This document shows positions 48,790 through 59,915 of a stretch of DNA of 64,000 nucleotides, piece after piece (within the stretch, counting starts at the first letter, position 1; every line of letters starts with the position of its first letter). Origin of the DNA: Protopterus annectens (Eukaryota; Chordata; Ceratodontiformes; Protopteridae); NCBI RefSeq assembly GCF_019279795.1, contig NC_056740.1, positions 225,702,611-225,766,610 of the forward strand, read 5' to 3'. Made by a program: the position numbers and the translations under genes. The notes under the pieces were generated by a model, which was not told where the DNA came from, made no database searches, and saw nothing but the letters and a program-made list of their open reading frames with translations.

Positions 48790-48932
48790 TGTAATCCAAT
48801 GTAACTACTGTCTGTTTATTTTAACTGTGGAGCTTTTCTCCCCGGGCCTCCGCTGAAAATGGACCTACATCCAGTCGGACACTCCCGGTCAACAAATATA
48901 AATAAATAAAATAATAAATAAATAACAACAGG
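48790..48932 (+). repeat. Retroposon 3' end with (AAATA)n tail
   Basis: GGAGCTTTTCTCCCCGGGCC, CTCCGCTGAAAATGG, GTCGGACACTCCCGG and an AAATAAATAAATA tail form the end of a LINE or SINE inserted in the intron. The same module occurs inverted at 61055-61135 and, in decayed form, near 1.9 kb. The family was not identified. Confidence 0.65.
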
Positions 48933-49430
48933 CTCTACATCTTCTAACTACACAGTACACATCTCACATATGCATGATCTACCAATAGAGGTAACAGTAG
49001 TCTACAGATATGCCATGTTACCTGCATGCTCCATGTGTTCTTGCTGGGTGGCTCTAACCTCCATCATGGTAAATGTCTGCTGCTGTTGTTGTTGGGCAGG
49101 TGCCACTAGGCTCAGGAGCAGCTCCTCCACTCTGGTGAGGGGGGAATGGATGTTAACCCCACCACCTGTTGCAAGCTGTTGTCTCCGTACATCAGGAGCA
49201 TGCTGACGGACATGTCTAAGTAGATCACTGCAGTGGTGGCGTACCTGCTCATATGTCTGGTTATGCAGGCCTACCTTGTTTAGCCTCCGGACAACATCTT
49301 GCCACATTGCAGTACGCTCCTGCTGGTCTTGGCTGGTTCTGGAGAATAGTAGGCTGTAGTGCTGAATCATACAGCTGGTAATAATCTCATCTTCAGCACT
49401 ACTGTAGCTAGGATTTCTACAGTATGCCAT

Positions 49431-50494
49431 GATCCCTAGAAGACATAAAGAAAAGATATGTATGAGCAAGTCATATGGCACATTTAACATTATACAGTAC
49501 AGCTATCACTGAACTGCCATATATAGCAACCTATTATTTGACTGAGATTAAACACTTTCACTACCACTTATCAGTGCTCACCCCACAACTGCGTGAAAGT
49601 GCCTGGCACGCTCTATATAATAAACCATGTTCTGCACAGCAACAAAATAAAATCACTATATAAGACTATACAAGAGTACCTGGCACATTGTATGCAACAC
49701 AATGCACCACCTAGCCACAGCAGATATAGATCAAGCCAATGGATAAAGAAATATGTCATCCATCGCAATGTTTGTAAGGTTCAGTTACAGTATTACCATT
49801 ATACCACACAACTTGTTGATGGCAAACCCATGGCCAAAATATGTGCACAATTGTGAATATAGGTGGCATACTGCTGTAGTAAACTATAAATGTTGCTAGA
49901 TACGCAGTTATATGTTGTAACACACATATGGCAGAGGACATGTTACAGGCATACCCACACACACATCAGACATAATTACAAGACACAAAGGTATGGCAAT
50001 CCAGATAAACTTTACGTGTGTACCATACAGTACTGTGTGTCAGTATTTACAAAACCTTAAGCTTGAGGAATGTAATCTGTGATGACTACAGGGACCACAC
50101 AAAACAGTGGTTCCAAGCAATGTGGACATACACCATACTTTGCTGTTTAGGCCCAAGTAGTACTACAGTACATACAGGATTTGGATTCAACATCAGTACC
50201 AATCAATAAGCATACATGTAGTGCTTTAGCCTCCAATGACACACCCCAGTTAACACCAAGGGACTACATCAGACTATGTGCCATAGTGCTTTATCTGCCT
50301 AGCAACAGCATACACAGCTTTTTCTGGGATCAAAGCAAGGACTTATAATACCATGACAGAAAGAGTTTCCCACTAAGCTATCCCACAAATACACATCTTT
50401 GACATATTCACCAACACATTGACCATCACACTCAGTCAACTTTATATAGAATCTATTGCAACACGTAGATGTGGGTGTGTATGAGTATATATGA

Positions 50495-50563
<69 letters not shown>

Positions 50564-52653
50564 TACATATATACATACATATACACATCCATTGGTGTAC
50601 ATATACATATAGGCACATATACAGTCCACCTTTCATGGTGGGAATATCAATTATACAAAGGATGTGAGGTGTACAGTAATGTAATAATATCGCACAGTCT
50701 TGTGAGAAATACATTGAAAGTGTTCACAGCCCAGGTAGCTTTAGCAGGCCTCACTGGCTGCAACATTGCAAACTGAACAAAACACCCACAGTGTTTAACC
50801 ACAACATGTCATATACCAGCACTGTATGCTGTCTTGTTTGTCACACACTAAAACCTACATACAAATATGCACATAACAACCTTCACCAACATATATATGT
50901 CCACCCTTCACAAACAGTTGCAATATGTCCCTTGCTCTATGTACATATACATATGTTAATATATATGACACATATATCTCTCCGTATGTGTGTGCCATAC
51001 ACACACAAGGACCACACTGTTGTAAGTCCCTAGACCTCACAGCTGAACTGTTGGGCCTTGCTGCAACATAAACAGGTGTCACATGTGAGCACACAGTAAC
51101 ATTAGAGGGGATATATATAGCTCCAAATGCTAGATTAGCATACTAGCCTGGTGCAGCAGTTGCCAATGCTAAGCTACACTTTAATGTGACTATCATGCAT
51201 GTGTTACACTGTCACACCCATGTTTATATAAATGTTTGCTCTAATCCTCCAAACAGCCATTGGCCACACTACTGTACAGAACACAGATAACATGGATCAG
51301 ATGTTTGACATTTAATGCTGAGCTACACATTTCACAGTTATGTCCCACTGCCCACAGGTACACACTGAATTGTCCATGGCAGTAGTTAAGCAGGACATCT
51401 GTGCATAGATACGTGCTGCTGCCACATAAGAATGGTACACATTATGTAGAGCACTCTTCAAAAACATCTACTACATGCCAGTAAATACATATCTGTTATA
51501 TACCTTTCCTTTGTATTGAGTTGGTATTATTTATTTTTCTTTTTCCTTTTGCTTGTCAATGTCTCTCTCTCTCTCTCTGTCGCTCTCTCTGTCAGTCTCT
51601 GCAATAGAGTGATTGAGTTTGTTGGCAGCAATTACAGCCTGCTTTTATAGGTATTTGCACATGTGCATGTGATGGCCTCTTCACCAATTGGTGGCCACCA
51701 TTTGCTAATTGCATGCAGCCTGCTGTGTGGTAATTGCAGTAATCACTGTCATAGCAACCCAATGCTATAAATTGCTAACTCAGGTAGGTGTGGCCCTTTC
51801 AGCTTTCCAAGATGGGGATTATTTGCTGTGGACATCTTTGTTTAAGGCAGAAGGTTGGTATAGTTCTTATATCTGAAGCCAGGGGTGTAGCCAGTGATTT
51901 AAATGTTGTACTCAGACCTGAATGTTCCTGCTTCCTGTACACACTTGTCAGTGTAGAATTGTACTCACCCCCTCAAAATGCTAACCCAAGATACATGGGA
52001 GTAACGTACTTTATTTTCTAATTGTACAATTAACTGCCATACAAAACTAGTTATTGAGATGTATTTCTTTGACACATGAATTGTTTGTGAACTGCTATAC
52101 TGTGAATATTAATTTACTCACTTCTGAACAGTTTGTGCTTTTTTAGTGCTGACATTAGCACAGGCTGCTCAAGAAAACTGGACAAATTTCAGTACTGAGT
52201 ATGCCTACCTACATCCTTGGTAGACCCCGAACACACAGGTATATTCTACATTTGGGTAGGGGTGCAGAAGTACAGAGAGCATTATGTATTATTATGTGAA
52301 TTTTATCTTGCTGGACTTAAAGGGTTGCTGTGTACCTGTTAGTTTATCAAGGCAAGTGGTCTGTCTGCGTAGCTCCCAACTGTGGACCTATCCACATGGT
52401 AGCCAGAGGTTAGCCTGTTATTCTTTGTCTGTGCACCACACCAGTCTTTTCAGCACTGGAACAAATGGCATTGTTACAGTTGGTTGCTACCAGTACATGG
52501 CTACATCCTTTTGTATTTCAGTGTTGTACTCCTACATAAGGGTATGCTTCTGGAACTCCTTCCAAAGCTATTTGCACAGTGTGTAACAGCAGAAAAGCTG
52601 ATATGCCTGTATGTTTTTGCCTCTGCCAGGCCTCTCAAACACTCAGGTACATA
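49431..52653. other. Spacer with microsatellites
   Basis: (CT)n then (TA)n at 50491-50557 with ATATAC extensions, and a CT-rich block at 51562-51600. Between 51690 and 51780 are two CCAAT motifs (ACCAATTGG and AACCCAATG) and TATAAATTG, on the side upstream of copy 1's start but 2.3 kb away; a promoter role is speculative. No coding frame is recognised. Confidence 0.45.
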
Positions 52654-53164
52654 TAGGTTCATAGGTTCATAGGTTCATAGGTTTATACTAGGCTATCTGC
52701 CCTAAGGCATTTATAAGCCTAGCCCAAATTATTGTGGCTTACGCCACCCCTTATATGAAAAAATACTGTGCCCGTTAGTTTGTTGTGCCTCTGTCCAGCA
52801 GTGACACAGAGATGATTCCTGGGGTAAACCTACGATCTCCCATCCACAGGTCTAGATTTCTCTTGAACAGAGTCAGCGAGGTGCTCTGCCTCACATGGAC
52901 CGGGATTTTATTCCACAGCATAGGGAGTCTCTGAGTGATAAATCTATCCCTCCAGCACGTCCTATTTATATCCGTGCTAAGGTTTAAGTCGCTTGCTCTA
53001 GTGGTTTTGCTGGATTTGGATTTTTTGAGGTGGAGCATGTCCATTAATTCCAGGTTGGACATGGCCTTGTATGTCAGGCACATGTCACCTCTGAGCAGAC
53101 GGTATGCACTGAATAGAGCTGGAGTTTCTTCAATCTGGCAGCATATGACAGATTTTGGAGTCCT

Positions 53165-54408
53165 TTATCCTTTTGGTGAGGAACTTTGGGGTCTCTCCAA
53201 TTGCTGCAGATGTCGGGTGAGATACATCCCGAATGGGGCATTGTACTCGATCATTGGTCTGATAAGTGAAGAGTACAGGGGAACAATGACCTCACTAGAT
53301 CTGGATGTGAATCCCTTCATGATCAGGTGGGCAATGTAGAAGGTCTTTCTAACCACTTTAGCAATGTGAGTGTCAAAAGAAAGGCCACTGTCAACCTGGG
53401 TCCCCAGGTCCCTGATAACCTCTTCTGTGCTTAGTGGATTGCCACCTATATGGTAGCTTGGGGTTACCTTGTTTTTCCCAAGGGTATGACTATACATTTT
53501 TGGCTTAACTTCAGGCCATGGCTCTGGCACCAGCTATCTGTTTCCATGAGTCCCTTCTGAAGGATATCCGTGTCCGATGCACTTTCCACTATGGCGCCCA
53601 GTTTGCAGTCGTCTGCAAACTTTGTCAGCCAAAGTCCTCCCATGTTGGCCTGTACTTCTGAGAAGTAGATGCCAAACAATAGGGGCCAAGGACCGAGCCC
53701 TGTGGGACACCACTTGTGACCGGCTTGGAGTCTGACACAGCGCCAGCAACTCTAACCCTGTGGGTTCTGTCCTTAAGCCAGTTTGCAACCCATCTTGTGA
53801 CATATGGGTTTACATTTAAGCTGGTAAGTTTTTCTACAATACCCGAGTGGGGTATTGTGTCGAAAGGCCTTTGCAAGGTCAAGGTAGGCTGTATGGATTG
53901 CCTTTCCTCATCAATGGCCTTGGTGACTGTTTCAAGAAGTCAACCAAGTTCAAAAGGCATGATCTTCCCTTGACAAAGCCAAACTGGGTTGGGTCCAATG
54001 TCTGCAAGTCCTATATCTTTGTTTATGAGCTCCATTATGATCCTCTCCATAGCTTTGCAGACTAGACTTGTTAAGCTTATGGGGTGGTAATTACCAGGGT
54101 CCGTAGAGGCACCGCCTTTGTGGAGTGGGACCACAGTTGCCGTGACGCCACTCCTTGGGCACGTATCCTGTGGTAAGGCTGAGATTAAACAGCTGCCTTA
54201 TGTGCGGGTTTAATTCCTCATTTAGCTCATGTAGCACACAGCCGGGGACACCATCCGGTCCCATTGATGCTGTGTTTTTAGCTTTAGAGAGAGCAGCTTT
54301 CACCTGCGCATTTGAGATGTCCGGGAGGCTACACTCGGCTGGGATAGTTATCTCTCCTTTAGGGGAGAGGGGAGTTTGCACTGAACCTGTCTGCCAGTAT
54401 GTTGGCAA
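53165..54408 (-). pseudogene. Reverse transcriptase of CR1-like copy H
   Basis: Successive frames give AALSKAKNTASMGPDGVPGC (54300), TTGYVPKEW (54170), VPLHKGGASTDPGNYHPISL (54130), CKAMERIIMELINKDIG (54060), then FDTIPHSGIVEKLTSLNVNP and PVTSGVPQGSVLGPYC (53870-53690), LWLTKFADDCKLGAI (53630) and IRDLGTQVDSGLSFDTHIAKV (53410). FADD and GVPQGSVLGP are unchanged from the family pattern. Frameshifts at about 53880 and 53690 and others inactivate it. Confidence 0.85.
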
Positions 54409-54932
54409 TGTCTGTGGGTTCAGTGATTTTGTATCATTTTGGACTAATTCTGAGCATATCTGGGAGTTTTCACCCAGGTTCCTAACATAGCTGAAAAGGC
54501 CTTATGATTGTCCTTTGAATCCATGGCAATTTTTCTCTCAAAATTGGCCTTAGTTGATTTTATGAGTGCTCGTATTTTTTACTAATAATGATCAGGGTGA
54601 CTTCCTTTATGGATTTTGTTCTATCATGTAATAGCTTTCTCCTCTTATTGTAAAGTTTGTTAATGGCTGGGGTCCACCAGACTGGACGTTTGCCCTTTGT
54701 GGAAAGAGTCTTGGTTTTATTTGGGATTGCCTGATCCATGCAGTCCTGGAGGTGTTCATAGAAGGCATTTGTAAGGGCTTCCGCAGCTTGGGTTGTGGTT
54801 TCCTCTGGCTCAGGGGCTTGAAGGATACCACACCAGTCTTGAGTAGTGTGAAGTTTGCTTTAGAGAAGTTCTTCACTATGGTTTTGCTTGGGGTGGGGGC
54901 GGATGTGGATTTCCAGTGAGATTAGTTTATGA

Positions 54933-55478
54933 TCAGATCTCACCAATGAGGGATATACTTCCGGTGTGGAGCATTTTGTCCCCATGTTTGTGACAATGAG
55001 ATCTAGTATATTTTCTCCTCGTGGGAACAGTGACTAGCTGTTCCATGGCATTTGAATTTATGAACTCCAGGAACCGTTGGGCTAGAAAGTTAGGGCTTGA
55101 GTAATGTTCCCAGTCTATATTTGGGTAGTTGAAGTCACCCAATATGATGGTGTTTGGAGATACATTTATACCCTCCAGTGTCTTCAGGAAGGCTGTGTGG
55201 GGTTCCTGAGTTTGAGAGGGTGGCCTGTAGCATGCTACAATTTGTAGAGCAGTTTTGCCTATGGTTAGTTGCACCTGGATGGTTTCCAAAGCATGCGTTG
55301 CCACCAACCTGGAGGTGTGAGTATCCTTTATGAATATGGATACACCCGCTCCTTTTGTGGTGTGGTCCGGGTTTTGGGGCCGGAACGCATGATATGAGGT
55401 AAAACCTAATAGTGCTGGGGTGCTCTCAGGAGCCTTGAACCAGGTTTCAGTTACAGCACAGACATCGATGTTCTCCAT
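54933..55478 (-). pseudogene. AP-type endonuclease of CR1-like copy H
   Basis: A 181-codon frame: ENIDVCAVTETWFKAPEST (E block), GAGVSIFIKDTHTSRLVATH, IGKTALQIVACYRPPSQTQE, IILGDFNYPNIDWEHY (GDFN block), AMEQLVTVPTR. The SDH block (VRSDHKLISLE) follows in another frame at 54940-54910. This is the CR1/L2-type apurinic-like endonuclease that nicks the target. The N-terminal LNARSL block lies upstream in a shifted frame. It is nearly intact but not translatable as one protein. Confidence 0.85.
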
Positions 55479-55608
55479 ACTGAGAAGGGCCTCGAAAAGT
55501 GCATTTTGAGATTTAGACTTCTGGCATTGAGCAGCATTACCCTCAGTTTCTTCCCATTTTGTTTTCTAGGGTGGTAGGTTTAGAATTTGAGCCTTGCCTA
55601 AAAAGGCA

Positions 55609-55868
55609 CTATGGGGTGGCAAGAGCCTTAGCCAATATCCGGAATCCCAGGGGTGACAGGTGCAAGCCGTCCCTTGCGAAGCAGCGTGGCTTGTCAAGCA
55701 TGTCATCCCAGGCAGACAGACACTGGATCCCCTTTGAATGACACCAGACATTAAGCCAATTGTTAAAGCTGATCATCTTGTCTCTATATTGTGGCATCAT
55801 TCTTGGTGAAGGAAGGATACTGCTCAGGGTTAGGGTCATACCTGCCTGGGCTACATAATCAGAGAGCT
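55609..55868 (-). pseudogene. Esterase C-terminus of CR1-like copy H
   Basis: The frame reads SSILPSPRMMPQYRDKMISF and later LDKPRCFARDGLHLSPLG. The final DGLHLSPLG is the SGNH block V Asp-x-x-His motif, intact, followed by the usual helix (FRILAKAL). The N-terminal blocks with the catalytic serine are missing because of 5' truncation. It gives the sequence that is degraded in copies B and I. Confidence 0.75.
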
Positions 55869-55870
55869 GG

Positions 55871-56383
55871 GGAAAAGTAGGTAAAAGTGAACACCTTTAA
55901 CATATTAGTGCCATTAAGTTGAGACTTTGAGAGAACCAGAGCATATGGATTAATACACCTTTTCTGAAGTACAAGCAGTGTCTAACTCTTACTTATTGTC
56001 ATTATTCATTAAGTGTAATTCACCACCTTTCTGGCCGTCAGTACTTTTCAGAGGGATTCAGAGGGACACAGCTAAAATTTGTTTCAAAATCAGGAACATC
56101 CCTGAAAATTAGGCACAGTTGGGAGGTATGGCCTCTGCCCTAATCAGATATGCCCATGTATATCCTGCTATGATACTGTGTGGGGGTTGTAAAGTGCTGC
56201 TGTAACATTATTTCCTGCTAGAATGGCTGCTTCTCTTATCACAGTCATGTAATGCAATTCCACAACAACTGCTGGTAAAGATCCACAGAACAAGTTGTGT
56301 GTTATGGCATTCCTATTTTTCCTTTACATTCACTCACTCTGATGCATGATATATTTATTTCAGCACCAACTTGTTGTATATCT
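55871..56383. other. Spacer with a hAT-like MITE right end
   Basis: GTTGGGAGGTATG at 56123-56135 matches the inverted repeat of the MITE at 18.05 kb, and the 60 bp before it (GGGACACAGC...GGAACATCCCTG) have the same GGGACA-type text. The left end was not found. Nothing else is recognised. Confidence 0.5.
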
Positions 56384-56640
56384 ACCGTGACTTAGTGGTA
56401 CTTCATGCAGTGTAGTGTGTACAAGGTCCCGGGTTCGAGACTGACAGAGGTGTTTTATTTTGCTGCTGAGCAGAACAAGGGCCCTCACATGCAGAGGGAC
56501 TAAGGCACTTTTAAGCAGTTGTGAGTGGGTTTGCGCAGGTTTACACGATGCTTAGCAATGCTTAGCAATGCTTAGCTAAGCGCAAACAAGCACACACTTA
56601 CGCCAACCCGCTAACTACTGCTTAAAAGTGCTTAGTCCTG
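56384..56640 (+). repeat. tRNA-like head followed by a nested palindrome
   Basis: GACTTAGTGGTACTTCATGC (A-box-like) and GGGTTCGAGAC (B-box-like) at 56388-56440 resemble a tRNA promoter. Downstream, TAAGGCACTTTTAAGCAGT (56501-56519) pairs with ACTGCTTAAAAGTGCTTA (56617-56634), and GTTTGCGC (56529-56536) pairs exactly with GCGCAAAC (56580-56587). The loop is GCTTAGCAAT repeats. No tRNA acceptor stem can be formed, so this is not a tRNA gene. Confidence 0.65.
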
Positions 56641-57275
56641 CTAACCCCTGCGCTCACTTCTTTGAAAGAAAAGAAAATGGGGAGATAGGAAAGTGGTGAA
56701 AAAGGGGCACAAAGATGGAAAGACAGTAGGGAAAACAGCTCAGGATGTGCAGGACGGGTGTAGGGAAGGTCCATAGCTGCCCATTTCTTTAACAGCAACA
56801 GCTGTGCATATGCAATAAATATGGAGGAAATATGAAACCTTCCACCCCCTGTGAGGACAACAAAGTATGTTGTACTGCCAATTTAATTACATTTTATGTG
56901 TCTAGCGGACACGTGTGCAAAATGGGCAGCTATGTATGGAGCGCATTTTTTTTTGGGAGCAGATTGCCCTTTTTTTTTTTCAGGTGAGAGTGGAATGTGG
57001 GATAGTGGAAGTAGGTATATTTGGGGAAGTAAGTAGGGGAGGTAAACAGACAAGACAAAAAAGATGCATACAGGGGCGGAATATGACACATGTGGTGGGT
57101 CAACACCATTGACGGGGAAGGATGTTTGGAAATCGCAAACCCATGAGCCCACAGATGGCAACAGTAGAACTGAGATCTCCACCCATGGGCAGTCACCACT
57201 GCACCTTCACAGCCCAGAGGGTGGCTGTGCTGGGGGCTGCGTAGGAGGGGCAGGCTCACCCGTGAGTCACGCCAC

Positions 57276-59025
57276 TCATGCCTCAAGCTGGTGTAGAGGA
57301 TCAGCGACAGAACGCTTGATCTCTCTACACACCACAGCTCGGACCGTTCGGAGGGTGATAGATGGCCCTCCTCTGCCCACGCTTGCACGGGAGGGATGAG
57401 CCCCATCCCCTGCAGTGCTTCCACCCAAAGGTGGCACAGGGCCAATGGAGGAGGAGGTCCCACGCTGGGCACGGGACCTGCTGGTGCCAGGTGCAATCGC
57501 CAGCTGAGGTGGGACAGGTGGGTCCGCTGGGACCGGCCTTCCCATACGTTCTATATTTTGGAGGATTTAATGAAAATATGGGTTAGTAACAGTCAGCAGC
57601 ATTCCCAATTAGTTATAACAGCATGCAGAAGTATTCCCATTAACCCAACACACCAGAGTTCCAACAGTTGAACAGCAAGCATAACACATGCATATATAGA
57701 ACAACAGTGGACATTACAACAGCATGCAGGTTTAATTGATGGCAACAGGCCACCAATATTGTGGTATTTGAACAGGACACATGCATCAAAATAAATGCAG
57801 ATATTTATAAACCAATAGGACATATGTCCCAACAAATGTTTTGAGATTAGACATACCCATTGAGGTGTGGAATTGCATTTTTTATGCACATACAGTAGGG
57901 TGGAAAAAGATAGTTCCATTAACAACTTATATATCCTTCTAGTTTACACTACATTCCTATTAACTGCAGCTATATGTCACCTACATGTATTATTACACTA
58001 CCCAATTGTCCTTAAATTGTGAAATGGGTTTTGCTAGATCTTTATATACATGAGCTGTATCTGACATACAAACTATCCGGGATGCAGATGTTACTGCTAC
58101 ATATTTTGTGAGTTGCTCAGAGACACTACTGCTGAGATGGTACACTGACAGCTCTACTTTCCTATAATTATCTAGATATGTTCAGGTGAAATTATCAATT
58201 ATATGTTAACAGCTCCCTACATTTCTGGCAGCACATTGACATTTCTGGGGAACACAATACCAAGCTACTCTTGTGCCAGATTAACCTGTACATGCTGGGC
58301 ATGAACCAACAGTTGAGGACTGTAAATATGCTTAAAAGCTACTGGCACTCCCTTCATCCACTTTATACGGGCCTACCCAAGTGTGGGTTAACAGCGCTTA
58401 ATACAACAGTAGTATTTCTATAATGCAAAAGTACAACAACATATTGAAGAAAATGACACAGACACACTCCAGGAATTATATCTTTATTAAAGACTTAAAC
58501 ACTTTTCTAGAGGCTCTCTCATTTATTTTATTTAACAGTTCATGCAGAATGATTACTAACCTGCCTGGTGGCACAGCCTTAGCAGCCTATCCGCATAGGC
58601 TTTCTGGTTCGCAACGTGGACACCTGCAGCTGTGAAGTAAATGAAGTGATATTGAGACATACCTATCCATAGTATAGACTAGAATAGCAATTCTTACATA
58701 CTTAATTCCATGGCTACTTACTCAGTAGTGGGGCATTTTCCATCCCATGGGCCTCCTGGATCCACTGGTCCATTTGATCCTCCTTGCGTCTCTTCAGGTC
58801 TGCGTGGTGGTGTCTGACCTGCTCACCAGTCCGAGGGACGCCTGTGGCACTGGTGAGTTCATGAGCTAGACGGTTTCAGGCTTCCGCTTTGTATTGGGTG
58901 CCCTGGTACTTGCCCTGCAGGAGTCTATCCTCATGATTATGGACAAGGAGCCAAACCATTACTTTTGACTCCTCAATGCCCCAACGTTGCACTCGAAATT
59001 GAGAGCCCTCTCCAGCACTGGCCAT
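57276..59025 (-). pseudogene. Two-exon Myb/SANT-like gene of Harbinger-transposon type (copy 2)
   Basis: Exon 1 runs from ATG 59025 to 58722: MASAGEGSQFRVQRWGIEES...LLQGKYQGTQYKAEA, then NRLAHELTSATGVPRTGEQV and HHHADLKRRKED, a Myb/SANT-like domain over about residues 10-90. Codon 50 (58878-58876) is TGA where the family has tryptophan. Donor ACTGA/GTAAGT and acceptor CCAAAATATAG before 57550 bound a 1.17-kb phase-1 intron, the same phase as copy 1. Exon 2 is a Pro/Arg/Ser-rich tail of 91 codons to the stop at 57276. It shares the EQVRHHxxDLxR core with copy 1 but is otherwise different. It lies between tRNA-like repeats. Confidence 0.7.
57551..58721 (-). other. Intron of Myb/SANT-like copy 2
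   Basis: Inferred from matching splice sites and phase. It contains no recognised repeat or gene. Confidence 0.6.
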
Positions 59026-59220
59026 GCTGCCTGCAGATGGGAGCTACAACCAGTTATGGCAAGTATTCCTGCCTATGGAGCTTAAATATGCCTCATTTAC
59101 CGCACTTATTTGTGATTGGCCAGTTTTGAAAAAACTCTGCTGAAGGCACACCTGCTTAGCAATGGGTAAACTTCCATTGATATGTATGTGTATGTTAAAA
59201 GTCCATGGTTGTGAAATGCT

Positions 59221-59600
59221 GTCATGGCTTAGTGGTTCAGTACTGTGATTATGGTGCACAGTATCCTGGGTTCGAGCCCTGTCATTGCTTTTTATTTTAC
59301 TACTGGCCAGACCGGCTAGAAGGTGTGGTTGTGTTTAGCTGACTTTGCTCAACTTTGCCTGATGTTGCTCTACGTTGCTCCACGTTGGTCTACGGTGCTC
59401 TACGTTGCTCGACGTTGCCCAACGTTGTGCTGGTTAGCGCGGTGCACAGCTACGCACAAACATATTCTGTTTGTGCTAGTTTGCGCGATGCACAGCTCCG
59501 CACAAAGCCATTGCGCTAGTTAACGCAGTGCTCAGCTACAAGCAATTACATTTAAATATGCTTAATACTGGTAAACTTTGCTTAGCAGTGCTTCACATTG
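59221..59600 (+). repeat. tRNA-like sequence with TTGCTC/GTTGCTC repeats
   Basis: TGGCTTAGTGGTTCAGTACT and GGGTTCGAGCCC (59225-59278) are good A-box and B-box matches. 59339-59430 is a run of about 11-bp units (TACGTTGCTC, GACGTTGCCC), followed by GCGCGGTGCACAGC and GCGCGATGCACAGC (59437, 59483) and GCTTAG repeats. It is the inverted counterpart of 34440-34710. The acceptor stem does not pair, so a functional tRNA is excluded. Confidence 0.7.
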
Positions 59601-59652
59601 CTTAAGATATGTTACACATGCATCCATCAGTATGCATAACCATTTTACCTAT

Positions 59653-59654
<2 letters not shown>

Positions 59655-59736
<82 letters not shown>
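59655..59736. repeat. (AT)n microsatellite
   Basis: Perfect AT run of about 80 bp, the longest in the window. Confidence 0.95.
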
Positions 59737-59738
<2 letters not shown>

Positions 59739-59850
59739 ATAAAATTTGTTCACTACTACATAGGCCATTTCTATGCTTTTTACAAAAATTTAAATGATAA
59801 ATGTCAGGAATTATTTTTATATACAGAGTTCCAACAGAAAATAGAGGGAG

Positions 59851-59915
59851 GAATGGTGGGACTCGAACCGGGAATGCCTCCTCTTTGTGCAAAGGCTCTA
59901 CCACTACACTATCGC
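59851..59915 (-). repeat. tRNA-like remnant
   Basis: The minus strand reads GTGTAGTGGTAGAGCC (A-box-like) and CCGGTTCGAGTCCC (B-box match). No acceptor stem forms. It is probably a SINE head or transposon-borne promoter, facing copy 56384 across the Myb/SANT-like gene. Confidence 0.6.

Larger units (their letters stand above)
46116..49430 (-). pseudogene. Two-exon Myb/SANT-like gene of Harbinger-transposon type (copy 1)
   Basis: Exon 1 runs from ATG 49430 to 49022: MAYCRNPSYSSAEDEIIT...TAMWQDVVRRLNKV...YEQVRHHCSDLLRHV, a Myb/SANT-like helix-turn-helix (residues about 8-85), then a Gln-rich tail. Donor CATGCAG/GTAACA and acceptor TTTCTCTCACAG before 47020 bound a 2-kb intron, and both sides are phase 1. 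Exon 2 encodes an acidic stretch (DITDTDSDNEDR), a Ser/Pro/His-rich middle and a helical segment (VMEAQAHLERYTRQ...AICNYTEVIDRRWG) to a TAG at 46469-46467. The frame stays open after the TAG for 116 codons to 46116 in a Ser/Arg/Gly-rich extension, suggesting a nonsense change. Such proteins assist Harbinger transposases by binding DNA. No transposase was recognised nearby. Confidence 0.7.
52654..55870 (-). mobile_element. CR1-like LINE copy H, longest RT-containing copy
   Basis: The octamer tail is at 52654-52682 (TAGGTTCA repeated three times on the plus strand). Minus-strand order from 55870: end of the esterase, endonuclease, linker, RT, thumb, C-terminus (GDLC-type MCLTYKAMS at 53083, CWRDRFITQRLP), tail. 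It is 5'-truncated within the esterase at about 55870. Motifs are well kept, with a handful of frameshifts (for example near 55480, 54130, 53880, 53640). This is the best template for the family in the window together with copy I. Confidence 0.9.

Noticed and set aside
56930..57496. 188-codon minus-strand frame overlapping Myb/SANT-like exon 2
   Set aside because: It is a different frame of the same strand. The exon 2 frame is supported by splice phase; this one has no motif and ends in A/T-run translation.
59221..59290. Functional tRNA gene
   Set aside because: A- and B-box matches are good, but the acceptor and anticodon stems cannot be formed. The same holds at 34639, 56384 and 59851.
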